DNA of 64,000 nt from Opisthocomus hoazin (lineage: Eukaryota > Chordata > Aves > Opisthocomiformes > Opisthocomidae): contig NC_134416.1 of the NCBI RefSeq assembly GCF_030867145.1, positions 92,047,183-92,111,182 of the forward strand. The letters are read 5' to 3'. Position 1 is the stretch's first letter. The number at the start of each line of letters is the position of its first letter. Positions 8,759-22,300 of the stretch are shown here, piece after piece. The notes beneath the pieces are model-generated. The model searched no databases, had not been told where the DNA came from, and worked only from the letters and a program-made list of their open reading frames with translations. The position numbers and the translations under genes were made by a program.

Positions 8759-11700
8759 AAGGTCATGGTACCATTCAATACCAGGGCACAGCAGCCCATC
8801 TTTCAGTGAAGAATCTCCATAGTATCTGTGATACTGTCCTTAAGCCGTACAAGCCAACAGACCACGTGCCAGCAAACTTCTGATAGATAGGTGTCCCAGA
8901 TAGCTAGACAGGGTCCTAGGTAGTACTAAGGGAGGGAGGGAGCGAAGGTCACTCTTTTCAGTGAAGGGGACTGTGAGCAGGCACGGCGGTTTTACTTACA
9001 AGCCAAGCAAACCGATGCCGGTCATCTAAGAGCACAAATTAATTCTGTTGCGAGCAGCAGCATCACTTAATCTAGAACGAGCAAGCTGGTCTGAAAACAT
9101 GTTAGAGGCTGAAATGAGCAGGCGGCTACATTTTGGGAGTAGTGTTTGGCTGCACGAGGGATGTTCAGTGGTCACCTTCTTTACAGGTCAGTGTTTTCTT
9201 GACAAAATCAGGAAAGAATAGCACGTAATTTACAATTCCTTGCATACTGTCATACAGACAGGGATTCTAGGAGATCGGAAGTTGCTGTCACAATCACAAG
9301 CATGGAGGAGGGGAAGCTGTAAGCCAGCCAGCAAGGTGGGTGCCAATCAAAACGACTGCCTGTGTATGCAGCAAGCCCAAGGTCTGCATTCGGGCTGGGG
9401 GACAGCGGGCAGCACCCAGGGGGAAAGTGCAAGACTGATGGATTTCTGGGAAATGCTTTCGCACTCGTGGCTGAGACTACTCTGACACCCTTGCTTTGTG
9501 TTTTCATGTAAAATTCCATGACGAGGTAACTTGGAATTGTTAACAGCTTTCATTGTTAACAGTATTGTCTTCAACTAATTAATGCTAATTTTGTATGATG
9601 CATGTTTAACAGTGTGCATCGATTATCTATTAAACAACTTGAGCAGCAAGATGTGAAGCTATTATTACCAACACTAGTCTGTAGACATACATGCATATGT
9701 ATTTTCTCTCCCTTCCCTCCTTTGCAAACATAAACCATGATTTTTATTTTAAATAACACAAGTCAGTGGAATAGCACAGAATTCTAAAGGTCATACTCCA
9801 AGATGACACACCTCAACTTCTGAGGAATTGTCTCTCTCAGGGAGGTTGATACAAAAAACACCAAAACAAAAACCAAAACACAAGGGCAAGGTGAGTATTA
9901 GCTGATACTTCAGGGACTTTACTTGCCCAAATAGCAGAACATGTAAAAAATAAGAAATTTAAAATCTGAACTTTATGAAAGAAGTAACTGGATGGAACTG
10001 GAAGCACAGTACTTTACAAATCTGTGGAGGCGTCAGGCAAAACGAGCAGTGTATAAGGGCAAAATAAAGTTTTTAAATGAAAATTGATGAAACCGGTATG
10101 TTCTTCCATTCTGAAGATACAGCCTCCGCTGGCTTTGGTTTTTTTCTATGTATAATCTCGGAGTAATTTTATTGCACACAAATGCATTTTGATTACTTGA
10201 AATGTAACAAACCATCAAACGCTTGCATATGTCTGTCAAGAGAAAGGCAGCCTTGTAAAAGATGTGTCTTTTTCCCAGTGCTTTTATTGTGCTGTCAGTT
10301 ATGTACAGGAAAAGGAGTCAACACAGTTCACAGAAGCCTCTCTGCACAAGGGACGGAGCTTGGAAAGCTTGTCTGAAAGCTTCCCAAACAGCGGCACCAA
10401 CACATTTCAGTCCTGCCCTAATGCGACTGCAACCTGGTTGAAAACATCAGCATCCGCATCCCTTCGTGCACGGGGCTTTCCTGGGGTTTGTCAGCCAAGG
10501 TGTGAGCCATTGGTTTTTCCACTGGATTGCTCAGTTTAAATGTTTTTTAGCTCTCTACCTGCTAAGCAAAAAGGCTGCAGAAAATTCAGCTAAAAAACAT
10601 TACAAACCCCGTTAATTTTCTCACCTTCTCACACCTTTGATATCAGTAATTGAAATCACATACCGAGCAAGAACTGTTTGAAAATAATTGCATACAACTG
10701 ATTTTAACCAAACTACACTCACATAATTCTGATTTCTGTACCTTTTTATTTCCATTTTTGACTTGTTAGTCTTGAGTAGAAATGTTTGCAGCTACACTTC
10801 CTGTCCTTTCAACCACTGCCAGTACAGCGATTCAGCTGGTAGCACCTAAGGCGCTGCTCTGTGTGTGTCACAGGGGTTACAAAGCCCCAAGCGAAAACTA
10901 AAGAGTTTGTGACCTGACTTAGAAGGATTTCACACTCCTTCTACAGGCTGAGAGAAACCAGTGGAGAACTACGCCCTCAGGGATAGGTCCTCAGAAAAAA
11001 CACAGACGGTGGGCATAAGAGTTTTACTTCTTCCTGCAGTCCATCACAGGACACCAGGCTTCCCCGCCATTACACCAGCTCGGCTCCTTACTCTGCCGCA
11101 GGCTAGGCCATGCTTTGTCTTCTCTTCTTGGAGAGAAGCGGGAGAAGGGAGAGCCCAGCTGAAGAGTGACCGGCCAGCGGACTGTTGATTTCTGCCAGTG
11201 TTTGAATCGGTCCTTACGACAGCGCAAGGAGTCGCTGAGCTGCAGCTCTGAAAACACGTGTTGAAACAGCAGCAGCCAGCAAGCCCGAGCGTGCATTATC
11301 AGGAGGCTTGCTTTGCTCGTTAATAAACTGCATGCGTTTGGGGCCTAAATTAATTGCTAAGGAATACCCAGGATCAGTAGCTACATTTCCAAGCCTGTTA
11401 TTGCTGACTTAAACTGAGAGAAACTATGATGTCTGGTTACTGCCAGCTTAGAGGGGATGCTTCACAAGGGATGCACGTATGTTTTTTGCTGTAGAAAATC
11501 CGTTCTCTGCCATTAAATAGGGCCTTCAAAAAATCCCTAAAAAGGCCACTTTTGGGGGGGATTTTTCTTTGATATTTGAAGTCAGATTCCTAAATCTGCA
11601 GCTCAGAACCAGAATTACTGATGAATGCTGACTGCTGTCATCCTTCAAGCTCAACGTACTGTTAAGAAAGGCCATTTCGTGAAGACGTATTTGACAGAAA

Positions 11701-13186
11701 CACTTCAAATGAGAATGCCCAAAAAATAAGCACATGTATGCGATACAGAAAACTAATGGAACACATGGGGTGGAGGTGAGAGGACTGTGGGAAAGCACAT
11801 CACTGTTTTCCCTTGTGTTTCTCTCCTTTTGTGTGTGAGCATTAAAATCTCACTATAGGTTCTTGGCACAAAATATATATTAAATTAGCAAGTTTAGAAA
11901 TTCTTGCAGTTTTCAGTAAGGAAGAACAAGTGCAAGGAAAGCGTCCAAAGTCCACCCTGTAACAGCGACAGTCTCTTCGTTCCTGCTGTTCCTACTGGTT
12001 TGTTAACGTCCTTCTGCTCAGCCCAAATGCTTCTGCTTTAAGGTTGTTCTTTATCTCCACTCTTCCAGCTACTGGCTGGGATTTTTTCAAAACTGCAGGA
12101 ACCTAGGCAAGATAGAAAACCGCCTGTGATTATATGAGAAGCTGCTCTATACGCAGCAGAAGGAAATAAAGCTTCACAGAGGCCCGGACCCCGATTTTTC
12201 TCCTCTTATTTTCACAACACTCTCTGGCTTCTCCCTCCCTAATCCCTTTCAGTACATTTCTCCATGGCAGAGTCGGTACTTGCTGGAGTTGGCTTTGAGC
12301 AACAATTGAGGATAATCCAGTTAGCTGTAGCCACAGTCAACAGTCCACAACAAACTACTTCCATCTGCCTCTTAGTGGCAAGGGAGGGGAGGGAAGAAGG
12401 CGAGTTTATCTGGGGCTCCCTTTCTCTGGTCACTTGTAGCAACTTAAATTTGAACCCACTGTTACAAATACTAGAGTGCAGAATAGAGTGAGACAACACA
12501 GCCCACAAGCCTTGGCAGGAAAGGGTAGTCAACATGGAAAATGACCCATACAAAATCTTACTGAAGAACAGTCTCCTTGGAAATCTTCACAGAGCTTGGT
12601 ACAACAGGGCTCTACAATGCCACCAGCATCAACGTCAAAGATGGCTGGTGGGCAGGTGAGGAGCTACTACAAACTTCGGACTGGGAGTCAGGACATCACA
12701 ACCATGGCGTCATTCTCCAGAGAGATGTTACAACTTGTACCCATCCTCATCGTCCTTTTATCTTTACCTTCTCTTTTACGAGACAGGGATCCAGAGTGAG
12801 TATGTGGGTGGGAGGCGGGCAGCATCCCTGATGTCCCTCACTACGAATGGACTGCTGTGGCAGCTGAGAAGGCAAATTAGGGCTGCTTCTACCATGCGCC
12901 TTGGCTTCCCTTGGGCCACCAGGTGCAAGTCAATAGGGCATCTCTCAAGTAACAGCCTGCAGCTTCACTTCTGGCAGCAGTGAGCAGTATCCTGCCACTC
13001 AAGGGCATCTCTGCCAGTGCTGGGCTTCCCACCTCATTCAATCCAGCTAGGGAGAACCTTCTCCCTTGTGAAGTCAAAGGAGCAGACACTGAGCTGAATT
13101 CCCCCATGCTCTGCAGCCCACCCCCTACGATGGCTTATTTCCAGCTTCAGGAACGAACTGTACGTGCCGAGCCCGACACAGAAACC
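8759..13186. other. Convergent 3' flank of GPLD1 and MRS2
   Basis: No coding exon is recognised here. It must hold both 3' untranslated regions. On the + strand, AATAAA occurs at 10063-10068, 11332-11337 and about 12165-12170. On the - strand, AATAAA occurs opposite TTTATT at about 9743-9748 and 10169-10174 and in the 10277 and 10746 areas. Which are used cannot be told from the sequence. The open frames here (for example 12239-12553 - and 12577-12831 +) resemble no family. Confidence 0.6.
10063..10068 (+). promoter_or_regulatory. GPLD1: Candidate GPLD1 polyadenylation signal
   Basis: First AATAAA on the + strand after the GPLD1 stop, about 1.3 kb downstream. Use is inferred only from position. 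Confidence 0.3.
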
Positions 13187-13318
13187 CTAGGCAGCCATAC
13201 GTACGTGAGGAGGTAGTGGAGGTTCTAGGTGCCGCCCAAGGAAGGAAAGCAAGCGCCGCCATATCAGACCGCTTCCCAGAAACATAATCCCTGTCACCAG
13301 CCAAAATATTCTGGGGTC
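13187..13318 (-). CDS. MRS2: MRS2 exon 10: second membrane helix and stop
   Basis: 43 codons plus TAG. It encodes DPRIFWLVTGIMFLGSGLIW, RRLLSFLGRHLEPPLPPH and ends VRMAA. The acceptor reads TCTTGGTAG. The frame stops soon after the PPLPP motif, whereas the human protein continues for about 35 residues. Confidence 0.93.
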   Translation of the reverse strand, partial: DPRIFWLVTGIMFLGSGLIWRRLLSFLGRHLEPPLPPHVRMAA

Positions 13319-16300
13319 CTACCAAGAGAATGTTCCCATTAGCCATGCAACTCTCTTTTCAGAAAAGGGATTATCCAGAGATAATACCTCACTCCCCACC
13401 AGTCTTCTCCTCCTTTATGGGAAGGGGTAAACTCTCTGCCATCAAGAGCCAAGCCCTGCCTTGGGAAAAGGGCTGTTTCATAGCAAAGCATTTCATTTAA
13501 GAATCACCCCAGTGTATTCTGTTACTGTCCCACGCAGTTTTCTTTCTTTCATCAGAAAGCCTGGAAATTCAACCCTTCTATTTAATGAATATTGACAAGA
13601 ATAAGTGTTTTTTGGGGTTTTTTTTTTTTTGGTGTTTTTTTTTTGTTTGTTTGTTTGTTTTTTTTTTTTTTTCCTTTTTTCCCTGAAGATAGCATGTGTG
13701 ACCGTAAATCTGTATCCCCAGTCTGGGTATAACGATGTAGCTGACAGTGGAGCGTTTCCTCTGCTGTGTTGGAAATGCCCCGCCTGTTTGCCAGATACCC
13801 TCATATCCCGAAGACAAAGCTGGGCTTTTCAGAAGAACAGCTGACCATTAAAGAAACCTGAATATTATTTTATAGTCAGTCCCGATTCAACCATAATTTT
13901 CTCTTCCTATTTATTTCTGTGAACGTTACACAGACAAAAAAGCCTGCAATACTGTGCAGTTAGCCATAAAGTAATTTGCTTACAAAAAAGTGACTGCCCT
14001 AACACATGAATCACTGGACTACATTATGTTACTTAACACACTAATAAACCTGGAGCTTTACCTACAGAAAGAATGGAGTTGTCCTGAATATAAAATGCAC
14101 TCCAAGAACAAGGCCCATGTTTTATGTCACTCATAAAAGCAGCATTCATTCCTCACCTCTTCAAGAGATGACTCCAAGTTCATACCAAATGCAACTCCTA
14201 TGAGTCCAAAGAGAGAGAGAGAGAAAGTCCCCATAGTCAGCTGCAAGTTCAGTCTCATCATCACATTACGGTGGCTAAAGAAGGGAGAAACATCTGTAAG
14301 GGGAACTCAGAAACCGATTTGCTGCCGAAACTCTCAAATTCCATGCAGCATGCACTAAAACCAGATAGAGGGATTCATACCAGAATTAGGCAACCCAGGG
14401 ACAAAACTCGCGGAATAACAGCATGAAGAGGCTGTTGGTTTGAAATTGCTGCATCAGGATACCTCCAAGGAAGCAGGCTGTGCTTAATCATCGGCAAACT
14501 TTCCGGCATTGCTCACTTCTTAGAGGTGTGTATACACAGCATAATGGTAAATTTCCACAGAAATTCGTGTTCCGTCACCACTAACTGGCTGGAATTTATG
14601 TAGCCATATTCACAAGCAACAAAAATTTACTGTTGCTTTGCAAATAAATACAAAGTACAGCTGGTAAATGCTGCAGGCTCTAAACTTGAGCCTGTCTTGG
14701 AATTCCATATTCCAGTCTTCCCCGAAAGGATTTCTGTGGTTTCCTGATGCAGCATCCACCAACTGCTTCTGCAGATAACTCCCCAGTAAGGAGGAGGAAG
14801 AATATCAAACACTGACCTCAGAGACAGAGTGGCATGTTAACCGTTAGTGGCAAGCTAACGGTTTTTCAGTAAGGAAGCTGACGTGTAGTGAAAATGCTAG
14901 TATACAGAGAGAGAGAAAATACTCACTCCGAAGTCATTCATTCTTGTCTCACTCCAGAGAGTGATAATGCATCTTGTACTGAACACCTGAGTAGCCCAGC
15001 CAGACACTCTTATTTAAATAAGAGTTTCAGTTTTGCTGAATTAAGAGCAAACTTTCCCAAACTGAATTTTATCTTGCCCCTAAATTTGCAGACATTTCCT
15101 CTAGTGAATAACTCCCCAGAAGGATCTTGGAGAAGCTCAGTTTCTCCTGCTAGTGAAAACTGATGCCTAGCTAGAGAGGTTTTTACATATACTAATTAAG
15201 ATGTCTTGTTGCTTTGCTTTATCCAATTCACTGATAAGAAAAGTGCAACGCAGCTTCTTGTGCTGTGACCGCAAGCCCATTCAAACCGTCATGAAGATGG
15301 AATTCCTCAACTCTCCTTGTAGCCACTGATCTGAGAAAGACTGAGCAGCGTTGAATTTTGCTCAGCTTTTGGCAGTCCAACAGAAAGGGTAGCTAACCTG
15401 TCCAGGTTGATGAAGATTATGCTTTCCGAGTCATCAATCAGTACTCTGAGCTCACGAGCTTCATTTGCAAGATCTTCTGCTTGTCTGTAGTAGTTCTCCA
15501 GCAGCAGCTCCATCTCCTCTGCATGGTCAATCCCAGATGTACTCTCCTCACTGTGAGCGACAATTTATATTTCTCTGGTTAGCCACATGTTGTGTAGAAG
15601 TGTGTCACTGATGTGTTACGACAAGGCACGTAAGAGTTGTGGAGAACAGCCAGTAAGAGTCCTCTTAGACACTAGATCTCAAAATCAAGTCTTTTCAGTG
15701 AGGAACTTCCATCAATACCAACACCTTAAAATATACAGCATATTTTTATATCTATCAGCTGACCGGCATAGGCAGACAGTTATTTTGAGCAAAGCAGTCA
15801 GTATCTGATGTGCTCAAAGCATGCACACCACCACAAATCTTACTTTTCCAGATATTAAAAAGTTATAAAGTTATGTAAATTTTTATTACTTATACATTTT
15901 CTATTACTATAAACGTTTATATTATTGTAAAGTTATCATAAAGTGCTGACACTTTTGGCAGGAGGTGCTTGATTTTTTGGTGCCCTCAAGTGGTGGAAGC
16001 TGGTAACGGTGCAAGCAAAAACTCCCAAGAACAAAACATAATCAAAAGTCAACAAACAAACAATTACACAGTGAAGGAGATGTTTTAGGTGTGTACGAAA
16101 ATAATTTAGTCGTAACGTGTTTCAGCTATACACAGTAATTACTGCAAAACGTTCTGGGAGTATGAAGCAGCCTAAGCGTGGGCATCAAATGGAAGATGCT
16201 GCTCTTCTGTGTGAGAGACTTCCACCTCACTTCACGGCCCGACTGCTGGCGCAGCAGCAGCCTTCCCTGGACAGGTATGTGTGTTTCTGGCAGTGTACTG

Positions 16301-19300
16301 GATTGCTCACTGTGTAGACGAAAGCTGAGGCACCCACGATCCACAAGAGCTTGGAAACGAGCAGCAAAGCCAGGAAGACTCTTCATCATTTTTTTCTTTT
16401 GTGGTATGACCTCATTTCTCTAGAGAAACTAAACTTTTTTAAATAATCTCTTCCTGGCATTGCTGACTGCTAGACGAACCTCTCTGAAATGGTTTTCCAA
16501 GAAAATTAGTGATATGTCTTAAGAATCAACCCACGTAAGCTCCCTGGGGATGTTATTAGATCCCCTAGTTTCTCTCTACCGGGCAGAAACTTCAAGTTAG
16601 CCAGGCTGATTTTAAAGCCCTGCAGACCTTGAGGGTTTATTGCACACAGGTGAGAGGAGCTGTGGACCTGAAAGCCTTAGAGCACTATCTGCTGTACCAC
16701 ACATTCAGCTCAAGGTCCTATTTGACGAGTATCTTTGTATACCCACAGAGGAGCCAATGTAAAGGGAAACAACAGGCATATGAACTTGAAAATAACTGTC
16801 ATCTGATCCGTTTTCATTAATTAACCTCTGTCTGTCTCATGAGTCTTTGACAATCTGCCATCCCTTCATATACAGACATGATGTCTGCCTCCGCTTTCTG
16901 GGCTCAGCTCACCATTCCTGCTGCAGATGATCCCTGATGGCACCTACAGGCCTAGCCGGGTTCCCTCCACACCTTCTCAAGCTTCCCGCGTTCATCAGAC
17001 ACCACACATCACCGGCATCAGTCCTGGGGCCAGAAGAGCTGTCCACAAGCTGCCAGCCTGCCCGCAGACATGCTGTTGTGGCTGTGTTTCGCAGCGTGCC
17101 CTGTGCGTGGGCTGCCTCCCAACGTCCTGCAGCGCGGCTCCAGCACCCTTTACACAACCTCCACCGCCTCTCCCACCCATCTGCCACGGTGGCATCTACA
17201 AGAAGGGCTGACCTCAGGTTTCTCCCGACGTGAGTGTAACGTGACCTCGGTATCTTCCCTAGATGTTCCCTACACGCTGTCTACCATGAGGTGAGAAGAA
17301 ATTTAGCAGCGGCTTGCATTAAGCCCAAAGAAAGGCTGTGAGCAAAAGCAGGCTGAAGACCGGCCGCTGGCTCAGGAGCAGCCTTGGAATTCAGAGCCCT
17401 CCCGACACTGCTCCAGCAGATGCATTAGAAATGCAAACCACGTCCCACTTCTGGAACAGCGAATTTCTGCTGCACAATTAGACCAGGCTCTGCAGGGCAA
17501 GAAACCATCTCCTGATATCAAACCCATGCTATTAACATCCATGTGCCATGTGGTTAGGCAAAAGTATTGTTCAGCAACTTCACAAAGGACCCTGAAAGGT
17601 AGTTTTTGTTATCTTCTTTAATATAGAACATGTCTGCATGCCCAAGATCTAAACACAATTCAGCCCAACATATACTGGGATCTGATATACATGATGTTTT
17701 TGCTTTTTAGTTTCTGTTAAAGTGGCCGGTGCCACCACATGCAGTCTTTCACCAGGATTTGAGAGAGTGCAATAGGACTATTTCTACATTTACATTCTTC
17801 CTGAAATGCTGCTCTTTAGGTGCACAACAAGCTTGCCCCAGGGCCTCTTTCCTTCAGGTTCTGCTGGGGAGCCAAAAGCTAGAAGCGAGGTGTTCAGAAC
17901 ATCTCTAACAAAGGCAGTGTGGTGTCTGACCTATTCAAGACAAGCTTTAAAATCTGCCTCTCTGTTTTTCTGGTGAAGCTGAAGAAAACTCTCCCAGGAA
18001 GTGTTAATTTGTATTGAAAAATAACAGTTGCTTTTTCTCCTCCTATCATCCTGCTCCCATACCATGACACACTAGAGGAGGTGGCCTGCTATGCCAAGAA
18101 TTACTTGAAACTGCCTAATATGACTAGCGCGAGTCCCTCTCCAAAACGGCAAACACAACCATCTCTGAAGCAGCAAGCATTAGGGATTTAAAAAATGAGA
18201 CAGTCTTTTGCTTTCTGCTTTTTGGCAGGGAACACCCAGTTTAGTGTTCAGGTTCCCCTTAAACAAAACACGCATTTAAAAAAGTATGTGGTTTCAAAAT
18301 ATACATACAATACTTGTGGATCAGTCCATTTAGACAGACAGAGCTCTTCTATCAATTCTTCTTCATCTAAGATCTCCAGAATTGTTTCTTTGAAAACTTT
18401 CAGATCTGTTTCCAGTTCTGACAAGCTGAAGAAAGAACAGGCAAGACGTCAAGCAGCCCCCACTGGCACCAGTGCACAAACGTAATCTCTAACTGGGTCT
18501 GCCAGCCAGCACCCTCACCAGACGGAGCGGCCAGCGAGAACTTCCTCACGGGGTTCTCAGAGGTCCTTCAAAATATTATCTACAGGCCACACTTCTCTGG
18601 GGACCAGCGAACTACAGACACGCACTAGCAGGGATTCAGATGTGTCTTCTGGATATATTCGTAAGTCAGGGAAAACAAGTCCTCTGTACGCACAGCAGGA
18701 GCACGAATTTGCACTGTCCCACTGACAAGGTTCATACAGGAAGGTACGGCGTGGTCATACCAGTAACCTTCAAGCACAGGTCCAAAGGCTAATCTTGTTT
18801 TACGTTATGGGGAACATTGTCATGATGTTATTTTGTTCTCTTGGGTATTATTTTGTTCTGTCAGATGCTGTTTAAGAGCTCAGCTGTATTTCTGACAACT
18901 CGGAACAGATTTCCCTTTTTCTGCTTTTCCCCGTATCACTAGGTACCTCATACGTGGATTTTTACAGTTACATATAAGATGTACAACCCAGTATTAGAGT
19001 AACTTAGGAAATTCATGTTAGATACCACTTTTCTAACATTTCATTGCACATAATTTTCTATGGTCATCTTCTAGTCTCTTCACAGCTTACTCTTATTTAC
19101 CTCTTGCCATTTTGCAGGAGAATGTGTAGTTTACTCCTATCCACAGACAAAAGCTTGGGGTCCACTAGAGCTTCCAGTGTCTCAAGGATCTGAGGCTGCA
19201 AAGTGTTAAGTCTCCCCTGCAGTTTGCTGATCTAGATAACAACATGATCCTTGATAAGAATTAAAGCAATCCCTTTAGAATGACTTGGGCAACTGACTCC

Positions 19301-22300
19301 TGTCTGAATAAGAATTCACAGTCATAGGCAGCGAACACGATCTGCTTTCCAACGCCCGGGAAATACCTGCTATAGGGATACCACTTACACGATAAAGCCA
19401 ATGCAAAATACAGCATTTTATAGAAGTGATGTGCACTGAACTGAAACCCAGTGACAACCACGCCAATAAGGGTGACAGAGCTACAACACTATTTGTCTAG
19501 ATATGTCATATTAGCATTGGCAAGCACAGATTTTTAAAGACAGCGAGAACTCATTATCTGACTCCTGCTCAAGAGGCCAAAAAACCTCTGCGCTTCTGCG
19601 TGACTTCTATTTCAGCTAAAGCACGTCTCTAGAAAGGTAGGTACTCTGACATGGTTTTCATCTGCAAAAATGATGGTGAAGCCATCACATCCTTACATAA
19701 GTTGTTCCAAAAAAGAACTCTGCAATTAGCCCTTTCTTGGGAAGGGAATGGAAACGCACATACACACAAAACCATAAAAACTAAAGCAACTAAAGCCAAA
19801 ACAAAACAAAAAACTCCTACAGTAAGTGTGGAATACATATACAAATGTGCATGTACAATATTAATGCAAGAAGAAAATCATACTGTCCTTTCTATGAAGC
19901 AACAACTACCAAAACAATTTAAATAAAAACGATATAGCTCACCCGGTACTGCAGGATTGCTTCTATGGCTCGGAACTCAAAGGGCAGGGAATATGTAACT
20001 AGCTGGCCTTCCCCAGCCAGCTGAGACGCTAGGTCATTGCAGAGCCAGTGTTCCAGATTTAAATTACGATAATCTAGTATCAGAAGAAACTCTGGTGTTA
20101 TGACAGCCTTCAAGAACTGAAAAAGACAGTACATGTAGGAGTCTGAAGAAAAACCTCTCTGAAGACTTCTGCCTTCTTGTGACTCTGTAGTACATTTGAT
20201 AATTTAGACATTGTTAAAGACACTCTTCAAATGCCTTTCCAGGCAGGAAAACAACAGAATCTCACACTAACTGCCAACCAGTGTACTCCTCATGGCTCTG
20301 ACACAGCACCGCGCCAGTGGTACGGTGAGTGAGCAGAGGCTCCTCCTAAGTCTTCATTTCTACGACAACGTTAGTAACATTTCTCCTATGCTCAATCAGG
20401 AAAATCACAGAATGGTTTGGGCTGGCAGGGACCTTAAACACCATCTAGTTCCAACCCCCTGCCACGGGCAAGGACACCTTCCACAAGACCAGGGTGCTCA
20501 AAGCCCTGTCCAGCCTGGCCTTGAACACTTCTCATAGCATGTCACAGCAAGCTGGTATTAAAAGAACCGTGCAAGGAAATGCAAGCACAAGGATAAGACG
20601 TGGTTCAGGTTTACACTCGGCTATAGGGAAACCATTACCTCCATTCTCATGATGATCCTGTTGTTCCTAGTCGCAATGCTCATTAGGTGTTGAAATCTCA
20701 GATCTCGAGCTTGAAGACCCAATTCTTGGTACAATTCTGTTTTCTTCTTTTCTATCATAAAAATATTTTTAGATGAAGACATTTAGGGGACAAGCACGTA
20801 TGTTCTGAAATTACATTTTAGTGTGTTACCAAGTCCCACAAAAGAAAAAAAAGCTGCGCTATCTTTAAAACAGTTTTCCTACCACTGATTCCTCAATGTA
20901 ATTTATTTTTTATGACATTTAGAAGACTGTATCTCAAGTGGAAAGACAAAAATTCTAGACATAAGTGCAAAAGTTGGCCATGACAATTAATTTCATGTCA
21001 GAAACCAAGTGACTCACTTGAGAAAGCACATGCAATCGTACAGCAAAGGAAATACAAGGCAGGGAAAGGAGCATGCTGGTCAAAAAAACAGAAAATACAA
21101 AGCAAAAATGACCTTCCTGTGAGAGACAGTATATGTTATTTTCAAAATATTACTTAAAAATATAAAAAAATTGTAACAATAATGGTGCTATGAAGACCAA
21201 TAGAAGGCAGTAAAATGGAGGAAATGTTGCAACACAGTGAAGTATCCCAAAGACAATTTTCTACCCCATGTAGACTCCTACCTCAACTTCTCTGTATTGG
21301 ACAAGGAAAAAAGACAAGAAACAAACAAACCAAAACAAACACAATGAAAACTCACCAAAATAGGTAGTATTTCCCTCTTTGTCAAGCTTCATCTAAAGGA
21401 TTAGAAAAAAGATTTTTTTTTTTTTTTTACAGAATACTATAAAACAAGAAATCAATTTCTAAAACTGTCTGCACTTGCCCAGAAGTCAAATGGAAAACAT
21501 GTTAGGCAGAAAAAACAACTTTTTATGGCCTCTCTTCACAGTTCATCCCAACTAAGAAAAATATTGCACCAAATCACTGGAGATTTCACTGTTTTTGTAT
21601 ACACACCAAACAAAACCAGTGTCACCTGCGTGACCATGTTCTCGTGTAAACCTTGGGCAGGAGGTGAGTTACAGAGGATCAGGCTCTTTTAGGCACAAAC
21701 GGGCATCCTACATCCTGGATTACAAATTTTGCTATTTCCTCTGAAGCAATCTAAAAAATTTACAAATAGAATTTTAAAAGAGTACCACACGTTGGGTAGT
21801 TCGGCCTCGTGGCTGTGTCAGGTATGGCATTAACGTGCTATTCAGCTAGCAGTCTGGATCTAAATCCTGCTTGTCTTACCATTTGTCATTTGGATTATTC
21901 GTTTAATGCTTGTATTTCCTAGTGAAATTATTTTACTGGACAAACTGCAATGTCTGGTTTATTTGGAAAGCTTGCTGTTTTGCTCGTCAACCGTGCAGCT
22001 TAATTCCATATTACTGGCTTTAAAAATAACTCTCTGTGCATGAAATGTATCTGAGCAGACTTCTCACCAGGGGTGACACAGCCCCAGGGACCCAGCTGCG
22101 TGTGCCCTGCTGCAGAGCCACTGCCTTCCCTTCTCAATGAGGGGCCTTCACCTTCCCCCAGCTGCGCTAAAAACCTCAATCAAGCTGCTTGCAAATGGCT
22201 TTCAGACTCATTTTAAAAAACAATACACAGAGAGCACGTTTTTCCCCAAATCCTACATTTGCTTGGAATTGCAGCTAGGAAGACACAGGAATAATACTTC

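Noticed and set aside
13493-13844. Lys/Phe-rich frames on both strands
   Set aside because: They run through the low-complexity T tract at 13606-13679.
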